In this document: positions 8,304 through 14,597 of the stretch, in pieces | How the letters are laid out: every line of letters begins with the position of its first letter | Position numbering within the stretch: position 1 is the first letter of the stretch | IMG/VR virus record: IMGVR_UViG_3300043444_000128 | Location: 1-32,635 of that record | DNA length: 32,635 nucleotides | Source: a virus | Direction: 5' to 3' (one strand) | Notes under the pieces: model-generated | Database searches by the model: none | Seen by the model: the letters and a program-made list of their open reading frames with translations, nothing else | What the model was told of the DNA's origin: nothing | Program-made: the position numbers and the translations under genes

Positions 8304-9380
8304 TTACTTTAATTCAAATGATGCGGTAATTCTTTCTTTAGAATTGTTTGCTTTATTATTATTTCCGTGTATTATTCCTGTATCAGCTTTTAATCTACCA
8401 TAATGTTTACAAACCCATTGTTTAGATTTTTTTAAAGCATTAATCAAACTTGGAGCAGAAGTTACTATTGTATAACGCCAATTTTCTCTTTTATACAACT
8501 TACCTACTTCATTTAATAGTTTTAATCCAATGCCTGCTCCTTGATAATCTGGCAATATAACTAACCTATGAACTTTCTTAATTGTTTTGGCTTTTGGATG
8601 CGGTAAATGCAATATACTGATAAACCCTGCTACTTCATCATTAACCGTAGCTACAAATACATTAGCAGCGTTATTATGCGAATGACTTAAATAGTGGTGC
8701 TTAGCAAACATTTTCCAGATGCTTTTATCTCCATAATTGAATATTTCAAATTTGATATCTGGTCTATTTTTTTTTTGCCCTTCAAAACTTTGAAAGGTCA
8801 TCGTATCGGTATTAAATACCCAATCTGGAAGCAGCCAATCTTGTACGTCAAAGTGACAAGTAACTGCTATGAATTTTTTATCCGTCTTTCTGATTGCTTT
8901 CTGCATAGCAAAAGAACCAATCTGAGCTACGTTTCTATCTACTACGCTGGTAAACTCATCAAATACAAATAGTTCGTTTTTTTCTAAAATGGCACGAGCT
9001 AAATCAACTCGCATCTTTTGTCCATTACTTAATACAGAATAAGGTTTTAACCAACTCGGTGGACTTGAAAAGCCTACTGAATTAAATGCTGCTGTAATTT
9101 CTTCAACGCTACACTCCTTTGGCATATCATCTAAAACAGTTTCAGCAGTATATTCATAAGAAGTTATATAAGCATCTTCAAATAATTGTTTTGCTATTGT
9201 GGTCTTTCCAGTTCCGCTTTTTCCTACAATTAAACCTACTTGCCACTCATTAGGAATATCAATATCTCCTTTAAAGTGTTCAACTACATTTTCCGATTGT
9301 AAATCAAACTTACCAATAACAGAAGCCACCCTAAATGTTTTAGTTGGCTTTACTTCTTTTATAATGTCAAAAGTCGGCAT
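8304..9380 (-). CDS. ABC-type ATPase fused to GNAT acyltransferase, possible DNA modifier
   Basis: The 358-aa protein has two domains. Residues about 25-200 are an ABC ATPase: Walker A GKSGTGKTT (53-61), signature LSNGQ (117-121), Walker B LFVFDE (137-142) and H-loop His176. There are no membrane segments, so it is not a transporter. Residues about 205-345 are a GNAT fold with the acetyl-CoA loop region HRLVILPDYQGAGIG (271-285) and a preceding HHYLSHSH motif. Phage Mu Mom, which makes a modified adenine, is a GNAT-like enzyme, and an ABC-GNAT protein beside a ParB-like gene suggests a related base-modification role. It overlaps the ParB gene by 22 bp and precedes terminase. The domains are clear; the DNA-modification role is inference. 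Confidence 0.85.
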   Translation of the reverse strand: MPTFDIIKEVKPTKTFRVASVIGKFDLQSENVVEHFKGDIDIPNEWQVGLIVGKSGTGKTTIAKQLFEDAYITSYEYTAETVLDDMPKECSVEEITAAFNSVGFSSPPSWLKPYSVLSNGQKMRVDLARAILEKNELFVFDEFTSVVDRNVAQIGSFAMQKAIRKTDKKFIAVTCHFDVQDWLLPDWVFNTDTMTFQSFEGQKKNRPDIKFEIFNYGDKSIWKMFAKHHYLSHSHNNAANVFVATVNDEVAGFISILHLPHPKAKTIKKVHRLVILPDYQGAGIGLKLLNEVGKLYKRENWRYTIVTSAPSLINALKKSKQWVCKHYGRLKADTGIIHGNNNKANNSKERITASFELK

Positions 9381-9880
9381 TCGTATCCTTGTTCAATTAG
9401 TTTATTATACGTGTTTTCTTGGTGTTCTTCATCCTTACAAACAATTTCAATGCGGTAAAGATTATCAATAGTGCTGCTTAAATCCTTTAGTTCTAAATCT
9501 TCATCAGCATCTAATATTTTAGGAACGTCTAAACCCCACTCATCTAACTTTTCAGTATCCCATTCATTAGCTAACATATCCCAATCCCACTCACCAAAGC
9601 CTACGTTATCTTTTACTATGAATTCGTCTTTTTGTAGTTCGGTTAAGTTCTTAGCTTTTACAATATACACTTCTTTTAATCCAGCTTCTTTGCAGGCCTT
9701 TAAACGCATATTTCCACCAAGTACAATATTGTTTTCATCAACTACGATAGGTCGTAGCTCTAACATCTGCGGAAACTCCTGTATTGATTTGACTAACTTA
9801 CGAAATTTATCGTCTTTTATTAGTCTTGGGTTTTTTGGGTTATTTTTTACCTCGCTTATTTTTACTTTGTTGACTTGCAT
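9359..9880 (-). CDS. ParB-like nuclease-domain protein
   Basis: The N-terminal about 90 residues form a ParB/sulfiredoxin-like domain: NPKNPRLI (14-21), then ELRPIVVDENNIVLGGNMRL (41-60) and ACKEAGLKEVYIV. The GGNMR box is the typical ParB/Srx motif in phage versions that partner DNA-modifying enzymes. The remainder is acidic with Trp-rich repeats (FGEWDWDMLANEWD) and a small C-terminal alpha-beta segment. It is not a partition protein by context, since no ParA is present. The overlap with the ABC-GNAT gene suggests a joint function, perhaps NTP-dependent DNA targeting. Whether it cuts DNA is unknown. Confidence 0.85.
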   Translation of the reverse strand: MQVNKVKISEVKNNPKNPRLIKDDKFRKLVKSIQEFPQMLELRPIVVDENNIVLGGNMRLKACKEAGLKEVYIVKAKNLTELQKDEFIVKDNVGFGEWDWDMLANEWDTEKLDEWGLDVPKILDADEDLELKDLSSTIDNLYRIEIVCKDEEHQENTYNKLIEQGYECRLLTL

Positions 9881-10016
9881 TTTCTGTTAATTGGTTTCTA
9901 CAAACTGCTATTCTTTGGTTGATATCTGGAAATTCTTTAACCATTACCGGATCCATTATGCATCGTTGTACAAATTCTCCGGCCTGTTCTCTTGGTAATA
10001 ACTTTGGTATTGGCAT
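9840..10016 (-). CDS. Small conserved phage protein (58 aa)
   Basis: The frame begins MPIPKLLPREQAGEFVQRCI and continues MDPVMVKEFPDINQRIAVC, then a basic Lys/Asn-rich tail. The 'RCxxDPVMxxEFPDxxQRxAVC' pattern resembles short segments I associate with phage structural or packaging proteins. Its ATG overlaps the stop of the metallophosphoesterase gene (TAATG), and its 3' end overlaps the ParB gene start by 41 bp. The role is unknown. Confidence 0.7.
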   Translation of the reverse strand: MPIPKLLPREQAGEFVQRCIMDPVMVKEFPDINQRIAVCRNQLTENASQQSKNKRGKK

Positions 10017-10891
10017 TAGATATTAAATAAGTGGGAATCTACTTTGTTGTAATAACTTTGGGATCCGTCTTTTTGTTTGCGGATCATCTTAATAGTTAAG
10101 ATACGTCCACCGAGTGGCTTTGGTGGCGCTCCCCTTTCAACGTGCCATCCGTGATCTCCATCTCCGTACTCTTCTTTATAGGTACCGGTAAGCATCATAT
10201 GTAAAGGTCTTTGTTCGCTTCTGTATCCGTTTTTAGGGTTGTGCACAATACTTTCTCTGACATCATTACGCGCTGAGTTCTCGTGAATGTGACCCATAGT
10301 AAACACATCGAAGTCCTCGTACATTTCTAAAGCTCTGGTTAAGTTCAAAGCACCTTTGGTAACTACTCCTCCGCCGCCTGATCCGTGGTAATATTTTACT
10401 TTAGTGCTTAAACGAGTGCTTCCATCGTGGTTTTTAATGATCAACCAACCTCCGTAACCACCTGTCTGAACATTTGCTCCAGATCTGTAATTAAGTAGAT
10501 CAACAAAACGAGTTAAGATATCGGTTTCTTGGTACTTAATAATTCCTGTTTCGTGGTTTCCGTAACCAATTACTGTCAGAATATGAGCATACGGTAAAAA
10601 CCATTCAACCGCAGTTTCAACAATCGAATCTAAATAACGTGCATTGTTATGTTCCGGTCGGATATCTGATTTGTTTCTACGATTATCGCCACGTCCCTGC
10701 ATTAAACAAAACGTATCTCCGTTTAAAAATACTTTGATATCGTGCTTTAAACAATAGTCAAGATGCTGTTTTAAGAGCTCGTGATCGCATTTCGGGTTGT
10801 CCCAGTGTACATCACTAAGGAAAGCTATTTTAACGTCTTTAGAATCAAAATTTAATTCGTGTACGTTTCTTGTGTGTTTGATTAGTTTCAT
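10016..10891 (-). CDS. Calcineurin-like metallophosphoesterase
   Basis: All motifs of a two-metal phosphoesterase are present in order: SDVHWD (26-31, Asp27 and His29), NGD (57-59), GNHE (111-114), a histidine in YYHGSGGGG (167-175) and GHIH (200-203). The enzyme probably hydrolyses a phosphodiester or phosphomonoester; in phages such proteins may act on nucleic acid ends, nucleotides or nucleotide signals. The substrate cannot be read from sequence. It forms ATGA with the upstream gene and TAATG with the downstream one. Length 291 aa, intact. Confidence 0.88.
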   Translation of the reverse strand: MKLIKHTRNVHELNFDSKDVKIAFLSDVHWDNPKCDHELLKQHLDYCLKHDIKVFLNGDTFCLMQGRGDNRRNKSDIRPEHNNARYLDSIVETAVEWFLPYAHILTVIGYGNHETGIIKYQETDILTRFVDLLNYRSGANVQTGGYGGWLIIKNHDGSTRLSTKVKYYHGSGGGGVVTKGALNLTRALEMYEDFDVFTMGHIHENSARNDVRESIVHNPKNGYRSEQRPLHMMLTGTYKEEYGDGDHGWHVERGAPPKPLGGRILTIKMIRKQKDGSQSYYNKVDSHLFNI

Positions 10892-11241
10892 CCTTCGTAA
10901 GTGGCGTAAACTGCCTTAAGGTCATTCATAATCTGCACCCAGCAACTTGCGCAAGTAGTCGGGGATTTTCTTTTGTTAAATACTCGCTGGTAAATATCCA
11001 AGATCTGCTTTTGCTCAGTCGGTGTTAAACTGTACTTATTATTAATATCTAAATCGGTAAGGTAATTGTACTCCTGCTCTGTTAAACAATTAAAGTAGGG
11101 AAATCTTTGGTTTAGTTTCTCCTTACGTTCATTGCATCCGCAATCATCTCCTGCGATAAATTTAACTACTGCTGCAATACCGGTTGCTTCTAATACATTT
11201 TCAACCGTATCTCCTAATCCTTTTGCTTTTCTTTTAGCCAT
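10888..11241 (-). CDS. Cysteine-containing hypothetical protein (117 aa)
   Basis: The product begins MAKRKAKGLGDTVENVLEAT and has two Cys motifs, DDCGCNERKEK (32-42) and TTCASCW (95-101), which may bind metal. The combination 'GLGDTVENV...ATGI' followed by 'CGCNERKEKLN' recurs in Bacteroidota phages as far as I recall, but I know no assigned function. It is coupled to the metallophosphoesterase (ATGA) and overlaps the 67-aa coiled-coil gene by 28 bp. Confidence 0.65.
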   Translation of the reverse strand: MAKRKAKGLGDTVENVLEATGIAAVVKFIAGDDCGCNERKEKLNQRFPYFNCLTEQEYNYLTDLDINNKYSLTPTEQKQILDIYQRVFNKRKSPTTCASCWVQIMNDLKAVYATYEG

Positions 11242-11417
11242 TCTTTTTGGTATTGGTTACTTAATTCTTTTAAATCGTTTCTAAGCATCTTGTTTTCGTG
11301 TTTAAGGTTCTCAATCTGATCAGCCATATCATTGAAAAACCTGCTGTTTTCTTTTTGCTTTTCTTTGTAGCTTTCGAGCTTCTCGTCTAATGCTTGCAAT
11401 ATGTTTAGTAGTTTCAT
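11214..11417 (-). CDS. Coiled-coil small protein (67 aa)
   Basis: The sequence is almost entirely charged helix with heptad-like spacing (LEKLESYKEKQKE region, then IENLKHENKMLRNDLKELS), which predicts a single coiled coil. There is no known domain. The ATG overlaps the sigma-factor stop (ATGA), so the two are probably co-translated; it could be a partner or modulator of that protein, but this is only inferred from position. Confidence 0.6.
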   Translation of the reverse strand: MKLLNILQALDEKLESYKEKQKENSRFFNDMADQIENLKHENKMLRNDLKELSNQYQKEWLKEKQKD

Positions 11418-11953
11418 ATTAGTTCATAGTCTTGATTCATATAATCTTGCCAATCTTCTCCGATGGCTTCGCTTAGTTTTTTCTTACAGTTGTTGATTGT
11501 TTGCCATATTGATCGTAAACCTATTCCGACTTCAGTTTCTATTTTACGCATACTGAATCCAGAATTTCTGTAAAGGATAAATAATTGTCTATCGTACTCA
11601 TCCCAGTTTTGCATTTCTGCTTTTATTTTTAGTTCAATGCGTTCTAATGCTTCCAGTCTTTCCGTGTTTTGCTGCGTTTTAACAACGTTTTGCACGGTTT
11701 CATATGGTATTAACTGCATTGATTCTTTTTTGTTGATTGTAAAGAACATATTGCGAAGCGTTACCCACATCAAAGCTCGGTTTATTTCTCCGTTTTCAAA
11801 GTATTTTTCCGGATCTCCAATCTTCATCAACTTGATATAGCACTCCTGTACAATATCTTCTGGGTTATCAGTACCGAATAAACGTACAATGGCCACCCAT
11901 TCTTTATGATGAGCGGCCACTGCTGTTATCCAATTTGTTTTGTTTAGTTCCAA
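11414..11953 (-). CDS. ECF-like RNA polymerase sigma factor
   Basis: Residues about 20-70 resemble sigma region 2, including TDNPEDIVQECYIKLMKIG (28-46). Residues about 110-160 resemble sigma region 4 with a helix-turn-helix (GFSMRKIETEVGIGLRSIWQ, 132-151, then TINNCKKKL). The linker is short, as in ECF or phage-type sigmas. It probably redirects host RNA polymerase to phage promoters; lying just upstream of the late genes, it is a candidate late regulator. No ATG fits: the frame opens with TTG at 11953, inside the end of the 43-aa gene, and the next Met is within region 2. Weak initiation may limit its level. A sigma-like transcription factor without polymerase binding is the alternative. 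Confidence 0.78.
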   Translation of the reverse strand: MELNKTNWITAVAAHHKEWVAIVRLFGTDNPEDIVQECYIKLMKIGDPEKYFENGEINRALMWVTLRNMFFTINKKESMQLIPYETVQNVVKTQQNTERLEALERIELKIKAEMQNWDEYDRQLFILYRNSGFSMRKIETEVGIGLRSIWQTINNCKKKLSEAIGEDWQDYMNQDYELI

Positions 11954-12075
11954 TCTAATTCAAATACAACGTTCAAAATCATTAACCCCATTCCGCTGGT
12001 TGAAATTAGTAAGCCAAAACCGTAGTTATCGTCTACGTGAACTTTGGCCTTAAACCTTTTAAATATTCGTTTCAT
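11944..12075 (-). CDS. Small hydrophobic protein (43 aa)
   Basis: The frame is MKRIFKRFKAKVHVDDNYGF... with a C-terminal hydrophobic stretch (GLLISTSGMGLMILNVVF). The ATG at 12075 lies 17 bp inside the end of the zinc-ribbon gene, and its stop overlaps the TTG start of the sigma factor, so its translation may help initiate the sigma gene. A basic N-terminus plus one weak membrane-like segment is all that can be said of function. Confidence 0.5.
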   Translation of the reverse strand: MKRIFKRFKAKVHVDDNYGFGLLISTSGMGLMILNVVFELDWN

Positions 12076-12472
12076 AAGTCGAAAGTATTTGTTTATATAA
12101 TTTTATTCTATCTATTCCTTTATTAATTGTATCTATGCGGTTATGCCATTTTGCGTAAAGCTCAGTCATTAAACCCATTTGACGTAAGGCGTTAATTGAG
12201 AATAAAACCATTTCCTTTCGTCTTTGCATACCGGACAACATACGATCAGCATCATCTACAAAACCAATTACGTTAGAATATTCTAAACCGTGTTTTTGTT
12301 CCATTCTGCTTAGCATCTCATCCAGATCAATTATAGCTCCTTTACCATTACATTCATCGCATTGTAATTCAACAACGTTTTGTGCATATGGCTCATAGTT
12401 GCCTGTTGTTTCTTCTAATACGTAACCTCTACCTTCGCAGCAGTTACATTGTAAATAGTTAATTGCAATCAT
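12059..12472 (-). CDS. DnaJ-type zinc-ribbon protein (137 aa)
   Basis: I place the start at 12472 (MIAINYLQCNCCEGRGYVLE) because the mapped promoter would begin transcription near 12490, which excludes the open frame further upstream. Two CxxCxGxG-like motifs (CNCCEGRG and CDECNGKG) flank about 30 residues, as in the DnaJ zinc finger, so it should bind one or two zinc ions. The C-terminal 90 residues are helical (LSRMEQKHGLEYSNVIGFVD). There is no J domain. It is the first gene of the promoter-12497 operon that also holds the sigma factor. Confidence 0.7.
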   Translation of the reverse strand: MIAINYLQCNCCEGRGYVLEETTGNYEPYAQNVVELQCDECNGKGAIIDLDEMLSRMEQKHGLEYSNVIGFVDDADRMLSGMQRRKEMVLFSINALRQMGLMTELYAKWHNRIDTINKGIDRIKLYKQILSTYETNI

Positions 12473-12496
12473 TGTTTTTGTTTTAATGTTATAGGA

Positions 12497-12525
12497 CAAA
12501 TATAATAATATTTTTAATTATACAA
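12497..12525 (-). promoter_or_regulatory. Bacteroidota-type promoter (middle operon)
   Basis: On the minus strand: TTG (12525-12523), an 18-bp AT-rich spacer, then TATATTTG (12504-12497), matching the -33 TTG and -7 TAnnTTTG boxes of Bacteroidota housekeeping promoters. Transcription should start near 12490, about 18 nt before the zinc-ribbon gene. The -33 box overlaps the last codons of the Xre-like regulator gene, which hints at possible local control. Confidence 0.75.
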
Positions 12526-12730
12526 CATTTTTTAAATAATTTGCTAATTTTTGTAATGTTGGTGCTGAAAGGTTTTTACCTCTTAGGAATAAAAATAAAT
12601 TCGACTGGTACATTTTAGCCTCTACGCTAAATGCAGTTAATGTCATTCCGCTTTTTTCTAAATACTGGATAAGAGCGGCACGAACAATTTCCGTACCGCT
12701 TCCAATAATTTCTAACTGTTTTCTGCTCAT
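12518..12730 (-). CDS. Xre-like helix-turn-helix regulator (70 aa)
   Basis: Residues about 15-65 fit a small Cro/Xre-type HTH: IVRAALIQYLEKSGMTLTAF, then SVEAKMYQSNLFLFLRGKNL, then SAPTLQKLANYLK. It should bind a DNA operator as a dimer. It is the last gene of its operon and its final codons overlap the -33 box of the next promoter, so it might regulate that promoter or the early promoters. With no integrase present, a true lysogeny repressor is less likely. Confidence 0.7.
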   Translation of the reverse strand: MSRKQLEIIGSGTEIVRAALIQYLEKSGMTLTAFSVEAKMYQSNLFLFLRGKNLSAPTLQKLANYLKNVV

Positions 12731-12733
12731 ATC

Positions 12734-12967
12734 TTAAAAGGGCAAATCCGAATCAATACTATCTCCGATTGGTGCACGTTCAGCAGGTGCTACATAAGGC
12801 TCAGAGAATGATGCTGAGAAGAAACTTCCGTTCTTACCTTGCTTTACCCATAGGGCAACTTCCATTTCTTTTCCGTTTACGTTTACTTTACCTCTGTAAT
12901 CAGGGTGCTTGTCGCTCGTCTTTTTGTCGTTTTTAAAGATTGCTCCTGTGTTTAACTTGTTTTCCAT
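12734..12967 (-). CDS. SSB-like small protein with acidic DLPF tail (77 aa)
   Basis: The start MENKLNTGAIFKNDKKTSDK is followed by a beta-rich stretch (YRGKVNVNGKEMEVALWVKQ) and the protein ends DSIDSDLPF. An acidic tail ending in a hydrophobic Pro-Phe tip is the hallmark of SSB proteins, which use it to recruit replication and repair enzymes. The body is too short for a standard SSB OB fold (about 110 aa), so this may be a minimal ssDNA-binding protein or a partner using the same docking tail. It lies in the recombination operon with ERF and the exonuclease. Confidence 0.6.
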   Translation of the reverse strand: MENKLNTGAIFKNDKKTSDKHPDYRGKVNVNGKEMEVALWVKQGKNGSFFSASFSEPYVAPAERAPIGDSIDSDLPF

Positions 12968-12972
12968 TATGT

Positions 12973-13089
12973 TTATTTTAAAAGGTTACTAATTATTGCT
13001 GCTATGATTAAGGTTAGAACTACTGACATCAGTACAATAGTTCCCCAAGCAGCCATTTCTTCTCTGCGGTCATCTCTATTTAGTTTCAT
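12973..13089 (-). CDS. Single-pass membrane micro-protein (38 aa)
   Basis: The frame is MKLNRDDRREEMAAWGTIVL followed by a strongly hydrophobic segment (MSVVLTLIIAAIISNLL). The ATG overlaps the TGA of the 96-aa gene (ATGA). It should sit in the inner membrane with its charged N-terminus in the cytoplasm. Its first codons and the sequence before them repeat the start region of the preceding gene. Function is unknown. Confidence 0.6.
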   Translation of the reverse strand: MKLNRDDRREEMAAWGTIVLMSVVLTLIIAAIISNLLK

Positions 13090-13106
13090 TGTTCTTGTTG
13101 TTTAAA
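13079..13106 (-). repeat. Direct repeat at gene junction, copy 1
   Basis: This junction (end of the 96-aa gene, start of the 38-aa gene) matches 13366-13390. On the minus strand both read TTTAAACAA, then GAACAATGAAACTAAA, with one extra CAA codon in this copy. The shared part spans the last codons (FKQ(Q)EQ stop) and the first codons (MKLN) of successive genes, and weaker similarity continues over DDRR. Confidence 0.85.
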
Positions 13107-13376
13107 GGTTTCGTTGTAAAAATCTTCAAAGCTAATTGCTTTACCATACGTTGCACTTATTACAGCTTCATCCCAAATGTATTTTATTATTTCCTTTTCA
13201 ATGATTTTATTTTGTTCTAATACCATCTTACCCATTTGGTAACACGCATTTAACATATTACTGTATCTAAATGTGTGTTGATGTCCATTGCAAACTTTTT
13301 TAGCTAATGCTCTAATTTTACTTTCTGATAATTCAGAAGCAGTCATTATTCTTCTATCGTCTTTGTTTAGTTTCAT
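13086..13376 (-). CDS. Hypothetical helical protein (96 aa)
   Basis: The product starts MKLNKDDRRIMTASELSESK; the ATG overlaps the TGA of the HNH gene (ATGA). It is mostly helical, with no domain I recognise (KKVCNGHQHTFRYSNMLNAC has Cys and His but no clear metal site). It is bracketed by the direct repeats at 13079 and 13366, so it or the HNH gene upstream may have been inserted or duplicated here. Function is unknown. Confidence 0.6.
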   Translation of the reverse strand: MKLNKDDRRIMTASELSESKIRALAKKVCNGHQHTFRYSNMLNACYQMGKMVLEQNKIIEKEIIKYIWDEAVISATYGKAISFEDFYNETFKQQEQ

Positions 13377-13390
13377 TGTTCTTGTTTAAA
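13366..13390 (-). repeat. Direct repeat at gene junction, copy 2
   Basis: This is the junction between the HNH gene end and the 96-aa gene start. It shares a 21-base exact core (13366-13386 versus 13079-13099) with copy 1 plus flanking TTTAAA, with one codon missing relative to copy 1. Confidence 0.85.
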
Positions 13391-13984
13391 TTGTTTTACT
13401 TCGTCTTTTAGTCGTTGGTATTCACTTAGTCTTTTAATCCATTTCAAGAAATCTTCTTCTGAATTGTTGTTTTTAGCTATGTTACACATTTTGCAACAAG
13501 ATACAACATTGTCATTTTCATATCCTTTTGAGTTATCAACTCTGTCAATTCCATTGTAATAAACATTGTAATAAGATTTCCAAAACAAATTTGATGGCTC
13601 TATACCACAATAATTACATTTTGATTTCATTAGATTTACTGCATAATCAAAGTCAACATTAAAATTTAATTTTCGAGCTCTTGCATTTTGTTTATACCTA
13701 ACATAAACACTTCTATATCCCGCATCTTCTTTTACAATCTTATACCTTGATTTTATAGAATTTTCAGCTGATTTTGTAGGTGTCAAACATCCGCAAGATT
13801 TCTTTTTATTACAAGTTAATGCTCCAGTGTTTGCTTCAGTCATATTTCCGCAATCGCATTTGCATAACCACATTCTTTTTTTATGGTATTTACTCTTATC
13901 TCCGTATACTCTACTTGGTAATTGTTCAACTACAACAAGCATATTATACCTCAATCCAGTTAAATCAAGTTGTTTTGCTCCCAT
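13373..13984 (-). CDS. HNH homing-type endonuclease (203 aa)
   Basis: The N-terminal part has Cys-rich recognition-type elements: LTGLRYNMLVVVE (8-20), WLCKCDCGN (39-47) and KKSCGCL (61-67), common in free-standing phage HNH endonucleases. The catalytic HNH region is CNYCGIEP (123-130), GIDRVDNSKGYENDNVVSCC (145-164), then KMCNIAKNN (165-173), with paired Cys-x-x-Cys zinc ligands. It overlaps the preceding 72-aa gene by 20 bp and its stop is fused to the next start. Such genes are selfish elements that cut related genomes to spread. Its 3' end resembles that of the next gene, suggesting a recombinational insertion. Confidence 0.85.
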   Translation of the reverse strand: MGAKQLDLTGLRYNMLVVVEQLPSRVYGDKSKYHKKRMWLCKCDCGNMTEANTGALTCNKKKSCGCLTPTKSAENSIKSRYKIVKEDAGYRSVYVRYKQNARARKLNFNVDFDYAVNLMKSKCNYCGIEPSNLFWKSYYNVYYNGIDRVDNSKGYENDNVVSCCKMCNIAKNNNSEEDFLKWIKRLSEYQRLKDEVKQFKQEQ

Positions 13985-14183
13985 CTTTTTGTATTCTGTT
14001 TATAGCTGCTTCGCAATATAATGCCCAATCCATAGCCTCAGCTTGTGCTTCTTTTAACCAATCTATTAGTTCATAATCAGTTCGTGTTAACATAGTACCG
14101 TACTTTTCAATTCCTTTCTGAGAGCGTTCTGCGTACTTGGCAAGAACTTTCAAAACTATTGGATCTTCAATTTGTTGTTTCAT
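13965..14183 (-). CDS. Small phage protein, MazG-like helical pattern (72 aa)
   Basis: The sequence MKQQIEDPIVLKVLAKYAER then SQKGIEKYGTMLTRTDYELI, DWLKEAQAEAMDWALYCEAA fits short phage proteins with a KYG...DWL.EAQAEAMDW pattern, which resembles one half of a MazG-like all-alpha nucleotide pyrophosphohydrolase. The acidic residues in EAQAEAMDW could bind metal, but the protein is very short, so activity is uncertain. Confidence 0.55.
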   Translation of the reverse strand: MKQQIEDPIVLKVLAKYAERSQKGIEKYGTMLTRTDYELIDWLKEAQAEAMDWALYCEAAINRIQKDGSKTT

Positions 14184-14370
14184 TGTTTTGTGCTTTAAGT
14201 TGTTCTAATTGTGCTTTAAGAAAATGTGTATTAGCTTTTAATTGCTGATTTTCTCGATTAACGGTTCTTATTTGTTGTTCGTGTCTTTCTACACGTTGCT
14301 TGTAATAAATTAATTCTTGCATAGCTTTCTCATACCTATCAAGAATTTCAATAACTAAGTTCTTTCGCAT
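14167..14370 (-). CDS. Coiled-coil small protein (67 aa)
   Basis: The protein is almost wholly helical with heptad-like hydrophobics (MQELIYYKQRVERHEQQIRT, then LKAQLEQLKAQ) and no known domain. It overlaps the next gene by 17 bp and follows the 73-aa gene by 5 bp. It is supported mainly by dense packing in the operon; function is unknown. Confidence 0.55.
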   Translation of the reverse strand: MRKNLVIEILDRYEKAMQELIYYKQRVERHEQQIRTVNRENQQLKANTHFLKAQLEQLKAQNNETTN

Positions 14371-14375
14371 ATTGT

Positions 14376-14597
14376 TTAATTTAGTGGTGCTATTGCATCT
14401 TTGTACTCATCCTCTGTTACTTCTTCCAGATAAATATCTTCTCCGCTGGTATATTGTATTATGTACTTTACATTCAATTCTCTTAGTAGATCTTCAAAGC
14501 GATCATTAATTAATTCAAATTGAGGTTCGTGTATGCTTATAACAGCGATGAAATACCTATTTAGTTTTTTCCCATAAGGTTGTTGTACATTTCGCAT
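14376..14597 (-). CDS. Hypothetical protein (73 aa)
   Basis: The product begins MRNVQQPYGKKLNRYFIAVI and has alternating strand and helix (ELINDRFEDLLRELNVKYII) and an acidic C-terminal third. It overlaps the exonuclease gene end by 37 bp. There is no recognisable family; a small alpha-beta protein in the recombination operon is all that can be supported. Confidence 0.55.
   Translation of the reverse strand: MRNVQQPYGKKLNRYFIAVISIHEPQFELINDRFEDLLRELNVKYIIQYTSGEDIYLEEVTEDEYKDAIAPLN

Noticed and set aside
9471-9890. Plus-strand ORF of 139 aa opposite the ParB gene
   Set aside because: It is the antisense of a clear ParB domain; its Ser/Phe-rich composition is what antisense of this AT-rich gene produces.
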